This document shows positions 1-13,357 of a DNA stretch of 29,065 nt, in pieces. Location of the stretch: positions 1 to 29,065 of the forward strand of contig JSYX01000449.1 in NCBI GenBank assembly GCA_000787465.1, written 5' to 3'. The notes under the pieces were generated by a model. That model was given only the letters and a program-made list of their open reading frames with translations, was not told where the DNA came from and did no database searches. Numbering within the stretch: the stretch's first letter is position 1; each line of letters opens with the position of its first letter. A program made the position numbers and the translations under genes. The DNA comes from Thermomucor indicae-seudaticae. Its lineage: Eukaryota; Mucoromycota; Mucoromycetes; Mucorales; Lichtheimiaceae.

Positions 1-145
1 AGTCGTGCACGTTCTGGAGGCCAGGTAAGGCACAATGACTTACACTAGGACTGGCGTTCTGCCCTCGCTTGGCTTCGGTAACAGAAAAGTGAAGACGTTT
101 TGTTTATTTGATAGAACTTACCAAACGGAAAACTTTCTAACAAGA

Positions 146-3100
146 CTAAATCTGTTTGGGGAAGCAAACGGGTCCAGAATGACCTCCACCATAGACCATC
201 AGCACCTGCGTTCCAAACTCGAACGGATCGCCATTGTATGCGACGAAATCGGCTCGTCGGTTCACTCGAATAAGTCCACTCTCGTCCGCAATGCCAAACA
301 TGTCAGCAACATTCCATGTCACAAGGCCCACAGCTTCCTCTTCAGTTAGTAAAGGATTGTGTGCGCGGTTCCAGCCAGCCTCCCATATCAGATTGCGAGC
401 ATCGCCGTTCTCCGAGTCTGTACTTGCGACTGCCACGCGAACACCGCGCTTCAACAAAATGTCCAATCCAGTCCTGGGAGTCACGGGCGGTCCTGTAAGG
501 CACAGTCGTGCTTGCCAGGTGGACGGGTAACAGCGCGCAGGCATAAGCACCACTGGGATGTCAAGACGACTCAAATGATCCGCAACCAGATGGGCTTCCG
601 CTCCGCCCAGAATAACGAAGTTCACAGGCCCTTTGGGCAATAATTGTTGTTTCATTTGGGCAATGGATGCGATTTCGTCCTTGTCATCTGTCTCGATAAC
701 CACGGGAAGCTTGCCCTGCGCTGCGCGCGCATAAACATTCGTGCTTGGGTCCTTGTCGAAATTCGACAATAAAAGGTCCCGAATGGCAGCAATCTGCTGC
801 GATACAGTTGATTTGCCTATATATTTGGATGGTCATTTACCTTTCCAGCTTTTTGTTTGGCATGGAAATACCGGTAACTTACCAGAATGCGATATCACGA
901 AATGCAGCGCAGCTTCGTCCCGAACGAGAGCATCATTGGCATCAAGCACTGCATCGCTTGTCTGTTAGACTTTGTCTCCCCATTCAATTCGATTGCTTCG
1001 AAGTTTTTACCTGTATTTTCAACACCTGTTCGGAACGCGACAGAAACACCAGCCAAAACGCCAGACCCGACAAGTGGTTGAGAAATAGAGGTCGTAACAC
1101 CTTCAACGCCATGCGTCAGTATCCACCTCTTCCTAAGGCTGCTATCATTCTCTTCACTTGCCAGCTTTGAATGCTTTCTGCAGATGAAGCCCGTTCAACT
1201 TTAAGCCATCAATAGCTCTCGCAACTCCTCGGGCATCCTGGACATCGTTTTCTGCGAAACCGTCAAGAGTGCTAGGCTCTGCAATGATCTCGCCAAGACC
1301 TAATGGTACACCTGTGGAGATAATACCCTATAAATCGCGAACATACGTGAGCCTTTGCAACCATAAAAAGGTATCCGGGCGACATTACCGGTAAAACAAC
1401 TGCCCCACCCATCTCAAATACAGGAGAAGCCGCGGGCCAATCGACATGATCACGGTCACAGTCAGTGCCAGCACACACGATGTTACCTTCTTTAACGACC
1501 ACGTAAAGATTGCCTTCCAGCGTCTGGCCTGGACCCATGTGCATACGGCTTATGTTCCGGAGCACAAACGAATCTGTACTTGGCGAGCAAGCTTCACTGA
1601 AACGCATCGGGTTGTCCAAGCCGTGGTCCTCCAGTTTCATCGTAGCCGTTGGCCGTGGTGGTAACCAGTGACGCGTTTCGTCTTCCTCATCCATGGTTGC
1701 AGTCTGCGTTTCTTCTTCTTCCGTCTTTTCTTCATTAACCAGCTCATCTGCGTGTTTTGTCCAGGAAGCATGGAAATCCAGATTCATACCGTCAATGATC
1801 ACATGCTTTGGTCGAGCACCAAGTCGAAGAGGGTGACGCTCCCAGATGACGATATCAGCATCTTTGCCCACTTCGATACTAGAAATATCGTTATGGTCAA
1901 CCGTCAAATGCATCTTCCCGATAGAAAACAGTATACCTTCCAATACGATGGCCTAACTCTAGCGCAGCGGCGGGTACACTCGTCACAGCAGCCAAAGCCT
2001 TGTGTTCATCGAAACCATAGTGGTAAGCCTTTTGGGCTTCATGGATTAAATCCCGCTGCGAACAAACACATGAGCGTTCTTTCCCAGCTGTTTTAGGATT
2101 GAAAAAAAAAGCATTGACTTACAGCATTCATCACTGGATGATCGCTCTTGAACGCGACTGGAATACCAGCATCCGACAGGATGTTCGGCGCATGAACGTT
2201 TTGGTCCCACGCTTCAGCCTTCAACTCGGATGAGCCACCTTACTCCGCAAAAGTCGTGGTCTATCAAAACTTACCTTGTATCCCCACATGTCTAACATGT
2301 TCGATCGGTCGGTTAGCTTATCTGCTAAAGGTAGATCTGATATTACTTTTACTTGCCCGCAAAGGTAGCGATTGTGACATTAGTTTTGGCGCGTTTAATA
2401 ACATCAGTGACCTGCCAGGCGCTCAACGCATGGTGGAACGCTGCGATCTCAAAATCAAACTCCAACGAGTGGTCCACCATAGCCTCAATGTCCTGTGGAA
2501 GATAGCAGTGCACATTGAGCTTGACTTGATGGCGTAACAATGCCACGAGGCTCTCGAGCTTCAAGGATTCTGGGAATGGTTCAGAAAGCCGGGTAATGGT
2601 ATTCTCATCCACGGGGCGGTCCGTGGGGATAGTCTTGTTGATTCGAAAAGCAGCATCGCACCAGTCGTCTTGAGCTCTTTTCAGTGCCTGTGCCTCCTCA
2701 AAACGGCGCCGGAACAAGTAACTTTCACCCATTCCTGAGGAACGATTTTGTTTCTCAACATCCTCGATACTTTGAACCTTTCCTTTGTTTCTTACGTGTC
2801 TTTGGCATTCGGTTAAGCTCTGCTCCGTAGTATGACTTTGGATTCTCGCCACATGCCATCTTCATGTATCTCCAAACTTTCTCTTCATTGTCACGGACAC
2901 CGGCCGTTACCAGCATATCGCGATTGGATAATGTACGGACAGGTCGTAGCTTGATCACGGCTGCTTCACCACCCATCAGGTTGCCCGAACCTGGAAGAAT
3001 CAGCGATGTCGTTACGCCGCCGCTAGCAACAATCTTGATGGCCGGGTCGCTCGGGTTGATAGCATCTAACGCGCGAACCTGAATAAAACATCGTGTGAAT

Positions 3101-3783
3101 ACAAGTCATCAGAAAAAGAGCTTTATCGAACGCACATAAGGCGTTGTCGGATGCGTCATCTCATTCTCATCAGCCAAATTATCCAGCCCCGGAAAGCTAT
3201 CCACAGTCATGTGGGAATGCATGTCGACTATACCAGGCGTAACGGCACGGCCTTCGGCATCAATCACTTGGTCGACTTCTTCCACCTCGATGTCCGGTCC
3301 GACTTGACGAATCAGGCCATCGGAAACCAGGATATCGCCATCCAGGTATCGGTCGCCTAGCCAGATATGACCATTCTTGATAAGCAATGTCGTATTTCCG
3401 GCACTTCGGGGATTCCGGGAGCGAACTTGCGTGGCTTCCAAGGGAGAGAAATCGTCGCTGCTGCTGGAGATGGCTTGACATTTCGAGAGACCATATTGGA
3501 ATGACTCTAGCGAGATACCTGGCGAGACCACATTATTGCTTGCTCCGCCATTGCCCCAGAGTCCTTGCACGTTAGCTGCAGAGGTTGCGTATTTCGGTTG
3601 AAGAGAAGAAGGCAAGTGCGCCGCGAGATAAAGACTTGTCGCGCTAAACGCAGCTACAGCTACGGCGGCTGCAGTACAAGTGAGGCGTTTCCTCCGGGAG
3701 TACTTGGCAGAACTATGACGTGTCAGCAAGGGCTCCAAGTAAAGGTCATTACTACCCCGGAATCTTCCACCGTGGACTGTCAT
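146..3783 (-). CDS. Membrane-anchored tandem amidohydrolase (metallo-dependent hydrolase), 1007 aa
   Basis: The exons, in transcript order, are 3783-3136, 3078-2796, 2734-2357, 2291-2275, 2218-2123, 2055-1937, 1878-1389, 1327-1162, 1100-1024, 961-883 and 816-146. Joined they give one frame ending in TAG. Residues about 35-57 form a hydrophobic anchor after a basic RRKR patch, so it is probably a type II membrane or secretory-pathway protein. The first hydrolase unit starts at about residue 134 (LLIKNGHIWLG) and carries the metal-binding pair H189/H191 in GIVDMHSH. Later it has NVHCY, AAFHHA and the acidic SDHP motif, all expected of an amidohydrolase-superfamily enzyme. A second unit follows a Glu/Thr-rich linker and lacks the His pair. 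The substrate is unknown; the closest relatives I can name are fungal imidazolonepropionase-like or composite-domain hydrolases. An in-frame ATG further upstream (ending at 3909) is possible, but the 3783 ATG lies just before the anchor. Confidence 0.92.
1101..1161 (-). other. GC-AG intron in the amidohydrolase gene
   Basis: The donor reads GCAAGT (minus strand), the consensus for GC donors, and the acceptor TTGAAG follows an ACTGAC branch-like site. Only this GC donor gives the phase that joins KAG to VTTSIS in frame; the nearby GT gives the wrong phase. The intron is 61 nt long. Confidence 0.8.
2275..2291 (-). other. 17-nt micro-exon of the amidohydrolase gene
   Basis: This exon is needed to restore the family-conserved stretch FADMWGYK between two larger exons. 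It is flanked by TTAG on its 5' side and by GTAAGT on its 3' side. Its length is not a multiple of three, so skipping it would shift the frame. Confidence 0.75.
2292..2356 (-). other. Second GC-AG intron in the amidohydrolase gene
   Basis: The donor is GCAAGT and the acceptor ATGTTAG (65 nt). The alternative GT donor two bases downstream would give the wrong phase for the conserved FADMWGYK joint, so the GC donor is preferred. Confidence 0.75.
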
Positions 3784-4135
3784 TGTTACGTGAAAAAAGA
3801 GGGGAAAAGGTACTGGTTTTTGCGTGTCAATTTGCGCCGCTTGCGCGTTGACCAATAGGGACAAGTTTACTTCTATTGGAGAAACTTTATTGATATGCGA
3901 AATGAGCACTCGCTGCCCTCAGCCTGCCGATCTCGCCAGTTCTAGTGGTTTGGGGCAAATCAAAAAAACCCAAGGGACTTTGGGAAAATTGTGGTGCCAG
4001 AAAGATGGGGTATTTATACTAAAGGGAGAGGAATCAGGAATAGCTTTTTTGGGGGTGTCAATGTAAAAGGTGGCGCTGGTGTACTGCTTCTCTCCATCGG
4101 TACGGTGTGAGTTTTACATTGATGATTAATAATCA
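3784..4135 (-). promoter_or_regulatory. Upstream region of the amidohydrolase gene
   Basis: No gene is seen here. On the minus strand a TATA-like AGTATAAATA lies at about 4011-4020, roughly 230 bp before the chosen ATG. A perfect 15-bp AT-rich palindrome (ATGATTAATAATCAT) spans 4122-4136 and touches the end of the neighbouring reading frame. Confidence 0.4.
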
Positions 4136-4891
4136 TTAATGAACCTTTAGAGTAAGTGCGACACTGACATAGTGGGCCAGAGACTTGAAAGCTTCAGGAT
4201 CTTCAGCCGAAGCTGGCAAGACCGTCAGTGTTGCCTTCTTAGAGTGCAGATACCTGCGCATCCAGCCACCGTCTTTGGGAACAAGCACCGTCGTCCCATA
4301 AACCGTTGCCTGCGCTCCATGCCACTGGAAGGATATTGCTTCCATAAATCGCTCGATAAGACGGCTAATTGGCGCGGCATCCGTCTAACCAGTGTGCTAA
4401 TAGCCCTTCTCGCATGCTTTCACATTTTTTTATATCGCAGAGAAGGTCCCTCTTGGACGTCGATGGAGGCTTTTCCTCCCCAAGCAGCCAATCGCTGGCG
4501 TCGCAGGGGTCCGAGTCAGGACAGGATTTTCCTGAATCCCGTCCTGTCCGGAACCCTACCGCGATGGGAGTCAATATCGTGCGTTCTCTATAGTGAAAAA
4601 TAATGCAGCTAACGTTGTTCACGCTCACCACGGCGCTAGTGTAATAACACCCAAAGACGATGACGCGGCACTCGCCCCGCACGAAAAATTGCCCATCTGT
4701 AACAAAGAGGGCCGCCCGCCCAACAGGAATGCAAAATTGAGAGAGACCTGCAATCTTGACAGCGCCAAGACGTCCAGACAGGTTTACCGCCTCGGACATG
4801 GCGACATGACGTTCGCATGCAGCGATAGAAGGCAGAGTGCCTTGAAGAGAAAGAACAGAAAGCAAAAGAACAAAAACGAGTTTTCGTCCAT
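4136..4891 (-). CDS. Possible secreted protein; reading frame broken or introns unresolved
   Basis: I do not recognise the product. One frame is open for about 175 codons down to the stop at 4365. It begins with a hydrophobic run (KLVFVLLLSVLSL) followed by a Cys-containing, signal-peptide-like start. The only nearby ATG (ending at 4891) is in a different frame. The same hydrophobic stretch is also a long pyrimidine tract ending in TTCAAG, so it may instead be an intron acceptor that starts an exon near 4848. Past the stop, another frame carries on convincingly to 4136 (ERFMEAISFQWHGAQ to ALTLKVH). An intron with donor GTGAAA and acceptor TGGAAG could join the two parts, or a one-base shift near 4370 could break them. 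It may be a decaying gene, an assembly error or a mis-modelled intact gene. It is head to head with ATP2. Confidence 0.3.
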
Positions 4892-5522
4892 TTTATATGG
4901 TCTGATGATGTCAGCCATAAGTTTCATGCAGCTTGTCTGTTTCATCTTATTCCTGGCAAAACTGGATCCTCACTTGCTATCGAAAATCTTTTAGCGCTGT
5001 TGGCTATGTAGCATCTGGTTTCCCATTCGGTTTACAGAATATACAATAAGTCTAACCGGTTGGAATAATGATATCAAGAGGGACCGGTAAGTCTAACTTT
5101 TGCTTCAATCAGGGTGAATAGGAGATTGCAGTTTGATATTTTCTTACGGAAGGTGGTCGAGTAAATGCTAAGGTTACAGGTAAAGACTGCGTTGTGCAAA
5201 TGGTAAGGTGTCCGGCGCACTGTGCTGGGCCAGATCTGCTTACCTATTAGCATTTTGAGCGTTTTCCCTTTCGGGTTTGATATGCCACTTGTATCTTCCC
5301 TTTGAAGACCATATACAAATAATGTACACGACAAGAACTTCCTTTTGGTCTCCGTGAGGCAACCCAGTTTATACGTCATCAATGGATTTCCAGGGCAGCA
5401 CCGCGCCCCTGCTCACAAAATTTTTTTTTCGTCTTGCTCCGCGTAGCGATTTCCCGCCACACACACAAATTCAAACCACCCCTTTCCTTTTGTTTTTCTC
5501 TTTTGAGAAACTTTCTTCCAGA
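4892..5522. promoter_or_regulatory. Upstream region of ATP2
   Basis: There is no convincing gene. A minus-strand ORF (5382-5074, about 102 codons) contains several GTAAG/GTAAC strings and could hold a 5' exon of the unresolved gene to its left, but I cannot place one. Pyrimidine-rich sequence (TTTTTTTTCG, then CCTTTCCTTTTG) just before the ATP2 ATG suits a strongly expressed promoter or leader. Confidence 0.35.
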
Positions 5523-7264
<1,742 letters not shown>

Positions 7265-8169
7265 AATCCATACATTTATTCCAGATCAAAAAACAACATC
7301 CATGTAAAATACAAACATCTATTAGAGCTTTTGCTTCCACTTTTAATCTTTCTCCAGTCGCGTAAAAATTTTTCTCTTTCCTTTGCTCGCGCAGTGGAGG
7401 GTTTATGCGCAGAGAATGGCTCGCTGAGGGCATATTACGGGAAAACCAGTGGGAGTATTACAAAAGACGGAAAGGACAAGAAGCGAAAGAAGTTGCAACT
7501 AGATTTTGTGGAGTGATCACAAAGGTCCGAATGTATTATCTATAGTGTTCTTCTTCATTGGAGCACCTCTACGACGCGTTCGGTATGTATGTTTTAAGAA
7601 AGTAAATTCATATGAATCTTGATAAATAGCTTTATGCTTCTCCAAGAGAAGTCTATTGAACAACATTCAAAAAGCAAGTTCACGAGATTCCGTTGTGCCT
7701 TTGGAAACGGCTAATCCGAAGCATAGGTCGTTCAGAGAAGCCGCCCTTGACTTCGCAAACGGTAGACGCAGCATACTTGCTGTTACGCCCATATCAAACA
7801 TCGGATCAGAATATTCTTCCGTGCTGGCCAAGCTGATACGCCTTATTCTCATGAAACGGCGTAAAGCCCGGCAAGCATCCGAAAGTCTGCCTGCCGAAAA
7901 ACCTGTTATACTTCATCTCAAGAGTCGTGGCCTCGCGGCATTCAAATGCTTTCTTCCCAAAGCAGTTGTTCCTAGCGATTGTCTACTCCTTACATTGCGG
8001 TTACAATAGTGTACTGAGCGATAATGGCGACATACCGAGAACAACCGTTTAGCAGTGTCGTGCGAGTGAGCCGAAAGTTTCAATTCGGAAACGCTAAGCT
8101 TTAAATAGAAGATACAACTTGGTATAGAGTAAGAAATCGGGTACTCGCTTTATTTCCTTGATGAAGCAC
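7265..8169. other. Convergent intergenic region between ATP2 and SPF30
   Basis: This holds the 3' ends of two convergent genes. A plus-strand frame is open at about 7656-8009 (117 codons, Arg/Lys-rich in the middle) but has no early ATG, no recognisable domain and no clear splice partner. A minus-strand frame (7852-7667) overlaps it. I cannot support either as a gene. Confidence 0.4.
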
Positions 8170-8961
8170 TTAATCTTCTTCTTCACCTGGCGTATAAAGA
8201 TGTTTCCCTCGTTGCTGGAACTGTGTCATGCCACGACCACTGCCAACCACACCAACTTGAATGCAATGCGTTAGTCTTGATCACACCAATATGTGGAGAT
8301 TCTTACCTTTCCCATCAGGATTATCAGGCGTTTTGAATATGCTCTTTTTATTGATTGGTGTCGCAGCCATCTTTTTCTTCTTCTTTTGTTTCTCGGCACT
8401 TGACGCAAAGTTTAGCCATGCATTCTTTTTGACCTCCACTTCGGATACTTTCTTCTTTTTCTCTTCTTGCTGTGGTTTTTTCTCCTTTTTGGCCTTCTTT
8501 GGAACAACAATGTCCTCAAAGATACCTTGTCGCTTCTTTGTATCAAGCGGTTTGATATCCTCTGCTCTGACTACTTCAGTGTCCTGATATCCTCGAAACT
8601 TGACAGAAAATACTTGATCGGCGCCACCAATGGCTGTAATGGTTGCTCGATAAAATTGGCCATCGCCCGACCACCGAGCCATTACATCTTGACCTACTGA
8701 GAACTGATTCGTTTTTAACGCAGTTGCTGTTTCCGCGGACGACGGTGACGGTGTCTGTTGCTGCCACGTCGATGGACTTGATGACGTTGGTGTCTTCTTT
8801 TTCTGTTGTTGTTGCTGTTCCTCCAGCTGCGCCGTTAATGCTATAAGTTCCTTGAGATCATGTTGTAGCTTTTGCAATTCTTCATTGTTTGGATCTTTAG
8901 CAAGTGCAAGTTCAACTTGTTCTAACTGATACTTGTATGATTCGCTGTCGTCCGAGCTCAT
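8170..8961 (-). CDS. SMNDC1: Survival-of-motor-neuron-related splicing factor SPF30, 246 aa
   Basis: SPF30 is a nuclear splicing factor needed for assembly of the mature spliceosome; its Tudor domain binds dimethyl-arginine on Sm-type proteins. There are two exons, 8961-8307 and 8255-8170, with a 51-nt GT-AG intron. Residues 8-50 form a helical or coiled region with a Gln-rich end, followed by a Ser/Thr/Pro linker. The Tudor domain is at about 87-139, with the aromatic residues W97, F103 and Y104 and the FRGYQD segment. After it comes a Lys-rich region and the family-specific tail KSIFKTPDNPDGKVGV, then GRGMTQF. The tail is completed only by the second exon, which supports the intron. The start codons of this gene and of the GH47 gene are 90 bp apart on opposite strands. 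Confidence 0.95.
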
Positions 8962-9051
8962 TGGCGTTGGTGGAGTGAAAAGGAAGAACCAACCAAATTT
9001 CTCTCCGCTTTCTTTTTCCCCGTCGTCATTTTTTTTTGGCTGTATCCACGT
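8962..9051. promoter_or_regulatory. 90-bp shared bidirectional promoter (SPF30 / GH47)
   Basis: The two ATGs face away from each other with only 90 bp between them (114 bp if the GH47 protein starts at 9076). The space is pyrimidine-rich on the plus strand, with a T tract at 9030-9037, and shows no TATA box. An ATTGG (inverted CCAAT) sits at the SPF30 start. Confidence 0.5.
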
Positions 9052-11090
<2,039 letters not shown>

Positions 11091-11720
11091 CAAATAGAAA
11101 AACTCGTTCATCTCCTGATAAAGATCGGGATATCCTTATCAATTATATGCTGTTGCTTTTCCCGCTCTTTAATCATCTTCTTGTATGCCTCGAGGGCAAG
11201 ATTTGACTTATCCCTCTTATTGACGCGTGTCTGTGCAGCAAGAAATCCGCGCAACAATAAACATTCTCGCGGTGGGCAGCCTAAGCGTTGGTGATATACG
11301 AGGTGGAGCTAAACCTTTACAGTTGGGAGGGGACTGTGAAATGTGTTTCTCGAGGCTAGTGCTTGGTTAGCATGACCGATCGATCTTCCCACAACGACAT
11401 GCGACGGACATGGGAATATTTTCAGGATGAGTTTCAGAGTTCTCGATCCTACGCTTTTACAAATGACTGATTTTTGCGTTGTTGGTCTGATTTCCGAATG
11501 CCGATCGCTGTCTGCGCGCAGAATGCTCGTCGTTGTAGCTGTCTGATTCGTATGCTGACAGTGTGCAATTAAAAGAAAAAAGTCGCTATTGTGATCGAAA
11601 TCGTTGACTGGGAAAAGAGGGTCAGTGGCAAACGAAAGAGACAGGCTTTTTTTAGAGGCGTCTTCAAAATTCGGACACCGAATATTGTTCCTGGGTGGAG
11701 TCGTCGCTTGGGGGCTTAAC
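11091..11720. other. Intergenic region between the GH47 and CK2-alpha genes
   Basis: It contains the GH47 3' end, the CK2-alpha 5' region and a minus-strand open frame listed separately. A longer minus-strand frame (11734-11309) overlaps the CK2 start region and looks like chance. Confidence 0.4.
11108..11308 (-). CDS. Possible terminal exon of a small unrecognised gene
   Basis: A frame of about 66 codons ends at TGA only 18 bp past the GH47 stop, on the opposite strand. It lacks an ATG. An acceptor-like CGCTTAG at about 11280 would start the exon, giving a product with a short hydrophobic part (CLLLRGFLAAQT) followed by a charged helix (NKRDKSNLALEAYKKMIKER). The amino-acid composition looks protein-like, but I cannot find the upstream exon and do not recognise the family. 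It could instead be antisense to the GH47 3' UTR and meaningless. Confidence 0.25.
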   Translation of the reverse strand, partial: LHLVYHQRLGCPPRECLLLRGFLAAQTRVNKRDKSNLALEAYKKMIKEREKQQHIIDKDIPIFIRR

Positions 11721-12838
11721 ATGGATACCATCATGAAGGGGACGAGTGTTGCTCGAGTGTATGCGGACGTGAATTTGAAGCAGCCTAAAGAATACTACGA
11801 TTACGAATCACTTCAAGTGGAATGGGGGTAAGTGTAAATATACTGAAAGAAACAAAAAAAGAGGAGAGAGAGAACTTATACGACACAGTTGCCAGGATCA
11901 CTATGAGATTTGCCGCAAGATTGGCCGTGGAAAGTACTCGGAAGTGTTCGAGGGCATCAACATTACCAACGGCGAAAAGTGTGTCATCAAAGTATTGAAG
12001 CCGGTGAAGAAAAAGAAGATTAAACGAGAGATCAAGATTTTGCAAAACCTGACGGGTGGTCCGAATATCATTTCACTTTTGGACATCGTTCGTGATCCTC
12101 AGGTAATCGTCGTTCAAGGGGGGTAACTGAGAGATTTGGGAGGGGCTGACCCTTGTTTTGTTTTAGTCTCGGGTACCATCCCTTATTTTTGAATACGTGA
12201 ATAATACGGAATACAAGGTTCTTTATCCTCGATTCTCGGATTATGACATACGGTATTACATGTATGAATTGCTCAAGGTTAGAGAGAAGAAATGAAAAAA
12301 GTCCATTTACTTGAGGAGGGCAAACTGAATAGGTGGTTTTTTCTTTTTGTATAGGCTATTGAATTCAGTCATTCAAAGGGTATCATGCACCGCGACGTAA
12401 AACCTCATAATGTCATGATTGATCACGAAAGGCGGCAGGTAAAGAAATCATATCACGGTTCTTGTCCGAAAGTTGGAGGAGACTAAGTGAGAACAGCTCC
12501 GTTTGATTGACTGGGGATTGGCGGATTTCTATCATCCGGGAACCGAATACAATGTGCGTGTGGCGTCTCGGTGCTATAAGGGGCCAGAGCTCTTGGTCGA
12601 TTTTCAGCTATACGATTACAGTCTGGATATGTGGAGTTTTGGAGCCATGTTGGCGGGCATGGTGTTCCGCAAAGACCCCTTCTTTAATGGTCAAGACAAT
12701 TATGACCAGCTCGTGAAGATTGCGCGGGTACTCGGGACAGCCAAGTTGGAAGAGTATCTGAAAAAGTACAATATCGAATTAAATCCGCATTTTGACAAAA
12801 TTCTCGGAAAGTAAGTCATTCATTTCTAGGGTTGTCCA

Positions 12839-12879
<41 letters not shown>

Positions 12880-13152
12880 TCAGAAATTCAACGCGTCATC
12901 ATGCAAGGTACCCTGCTAAACCATGGAGTAAATTTGTCAATCTGGCAAACCAGCGGTACATGTCAGACGAACTTTTTGATCTGCTGAGCAATTTATTACG
13001 CTATGACCATCAGGAACGGCTCACGGCGCAAGAGGCGATGGCTCATCCATATTTTGGTAGGTTTGCTTGCTCGGCATGAATGTCGATAGACAGACAACTC
13101 ACACTTTTCCCTCATTTGCTTAGCACCTGTACGCGAAGCACAGGGACAGTAA
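11721..13152 (+). CDS. CKA1: Casein kinase 2 catalytic subunit alpha, 335 aa
   Basis: CK2 alpha is a constitutively active acidophilic Ser/Thr kinase of nucleus and cytosol. There are seven exons: 11721-11827, 11889-12102, 12167-12277, 12355-12438, 12497-12810, 12908-13056 and 13124-13152. The N-terminus contains [10 protein letters not shown], the segment that packs on the activation loop. Then come the CK2-type glycine loop [11 protein letters not shown], the basic substrate-binding stretch [24 protein letters not shown] (H156-D158) and DWGLADF (D177-G179; CK2 has DWG instead of DFG). [16 protein letters not shown] closes the kinase fold. The length matches the family core without the long C-terminal tail. 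Oddities: the usual SRYFKGPELL reads [10 protein letters not shown] (C198, Y199), and the first exon could start at a second ATG (11733). The fifth intron carries a long TG repeat. It is followed 205 bp later by the RPB5-like gene in the same direction. Confidence 0.96.
12844..12875. repeat. (TG)16 microsatellite inside a CK2-alpha intron
   Basis: An uninterrupted TG dinucleotide run lies within the 97-nt intron 12811-12907, which is long for this window. The repeat sits between donor and acceptor and does not touch coding sequence. Confidence 0.95.
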
Positions 13153-13357
13153 ATCCTTTATTCTATTTTGTCATGTACAGTATAGCATACCATCCCCGGC
13201 ATAAAGTTTGTTTCTTACTCTCAAAAGTTATTATTGTTTGAGTTCTCCTTAGCACTGTGTCCCCTTTTTGGCGCTGCCCTTAAAATCTTGCATGAATAAA
13301 TTTTGCTGCGTAATTCGTCTCCTGTTTCAATTTCATCTTTTTTTTCTTTCGCCAACA

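Noticed and set aside
7656..8009. Plus-strand frame of 117 codons between ATP2 and SPF30
   Set aside because: It starts without an ATG, has no recognisable domain and no plausible upstream exon; kept only as a note on the intergenic region.
12507..12716. Alternative plus-strand frame inside CK2 alpha
   Set aside because: Out-of-frame shadow of exon 5, which encodes the DWG and activation segment in the real frame.
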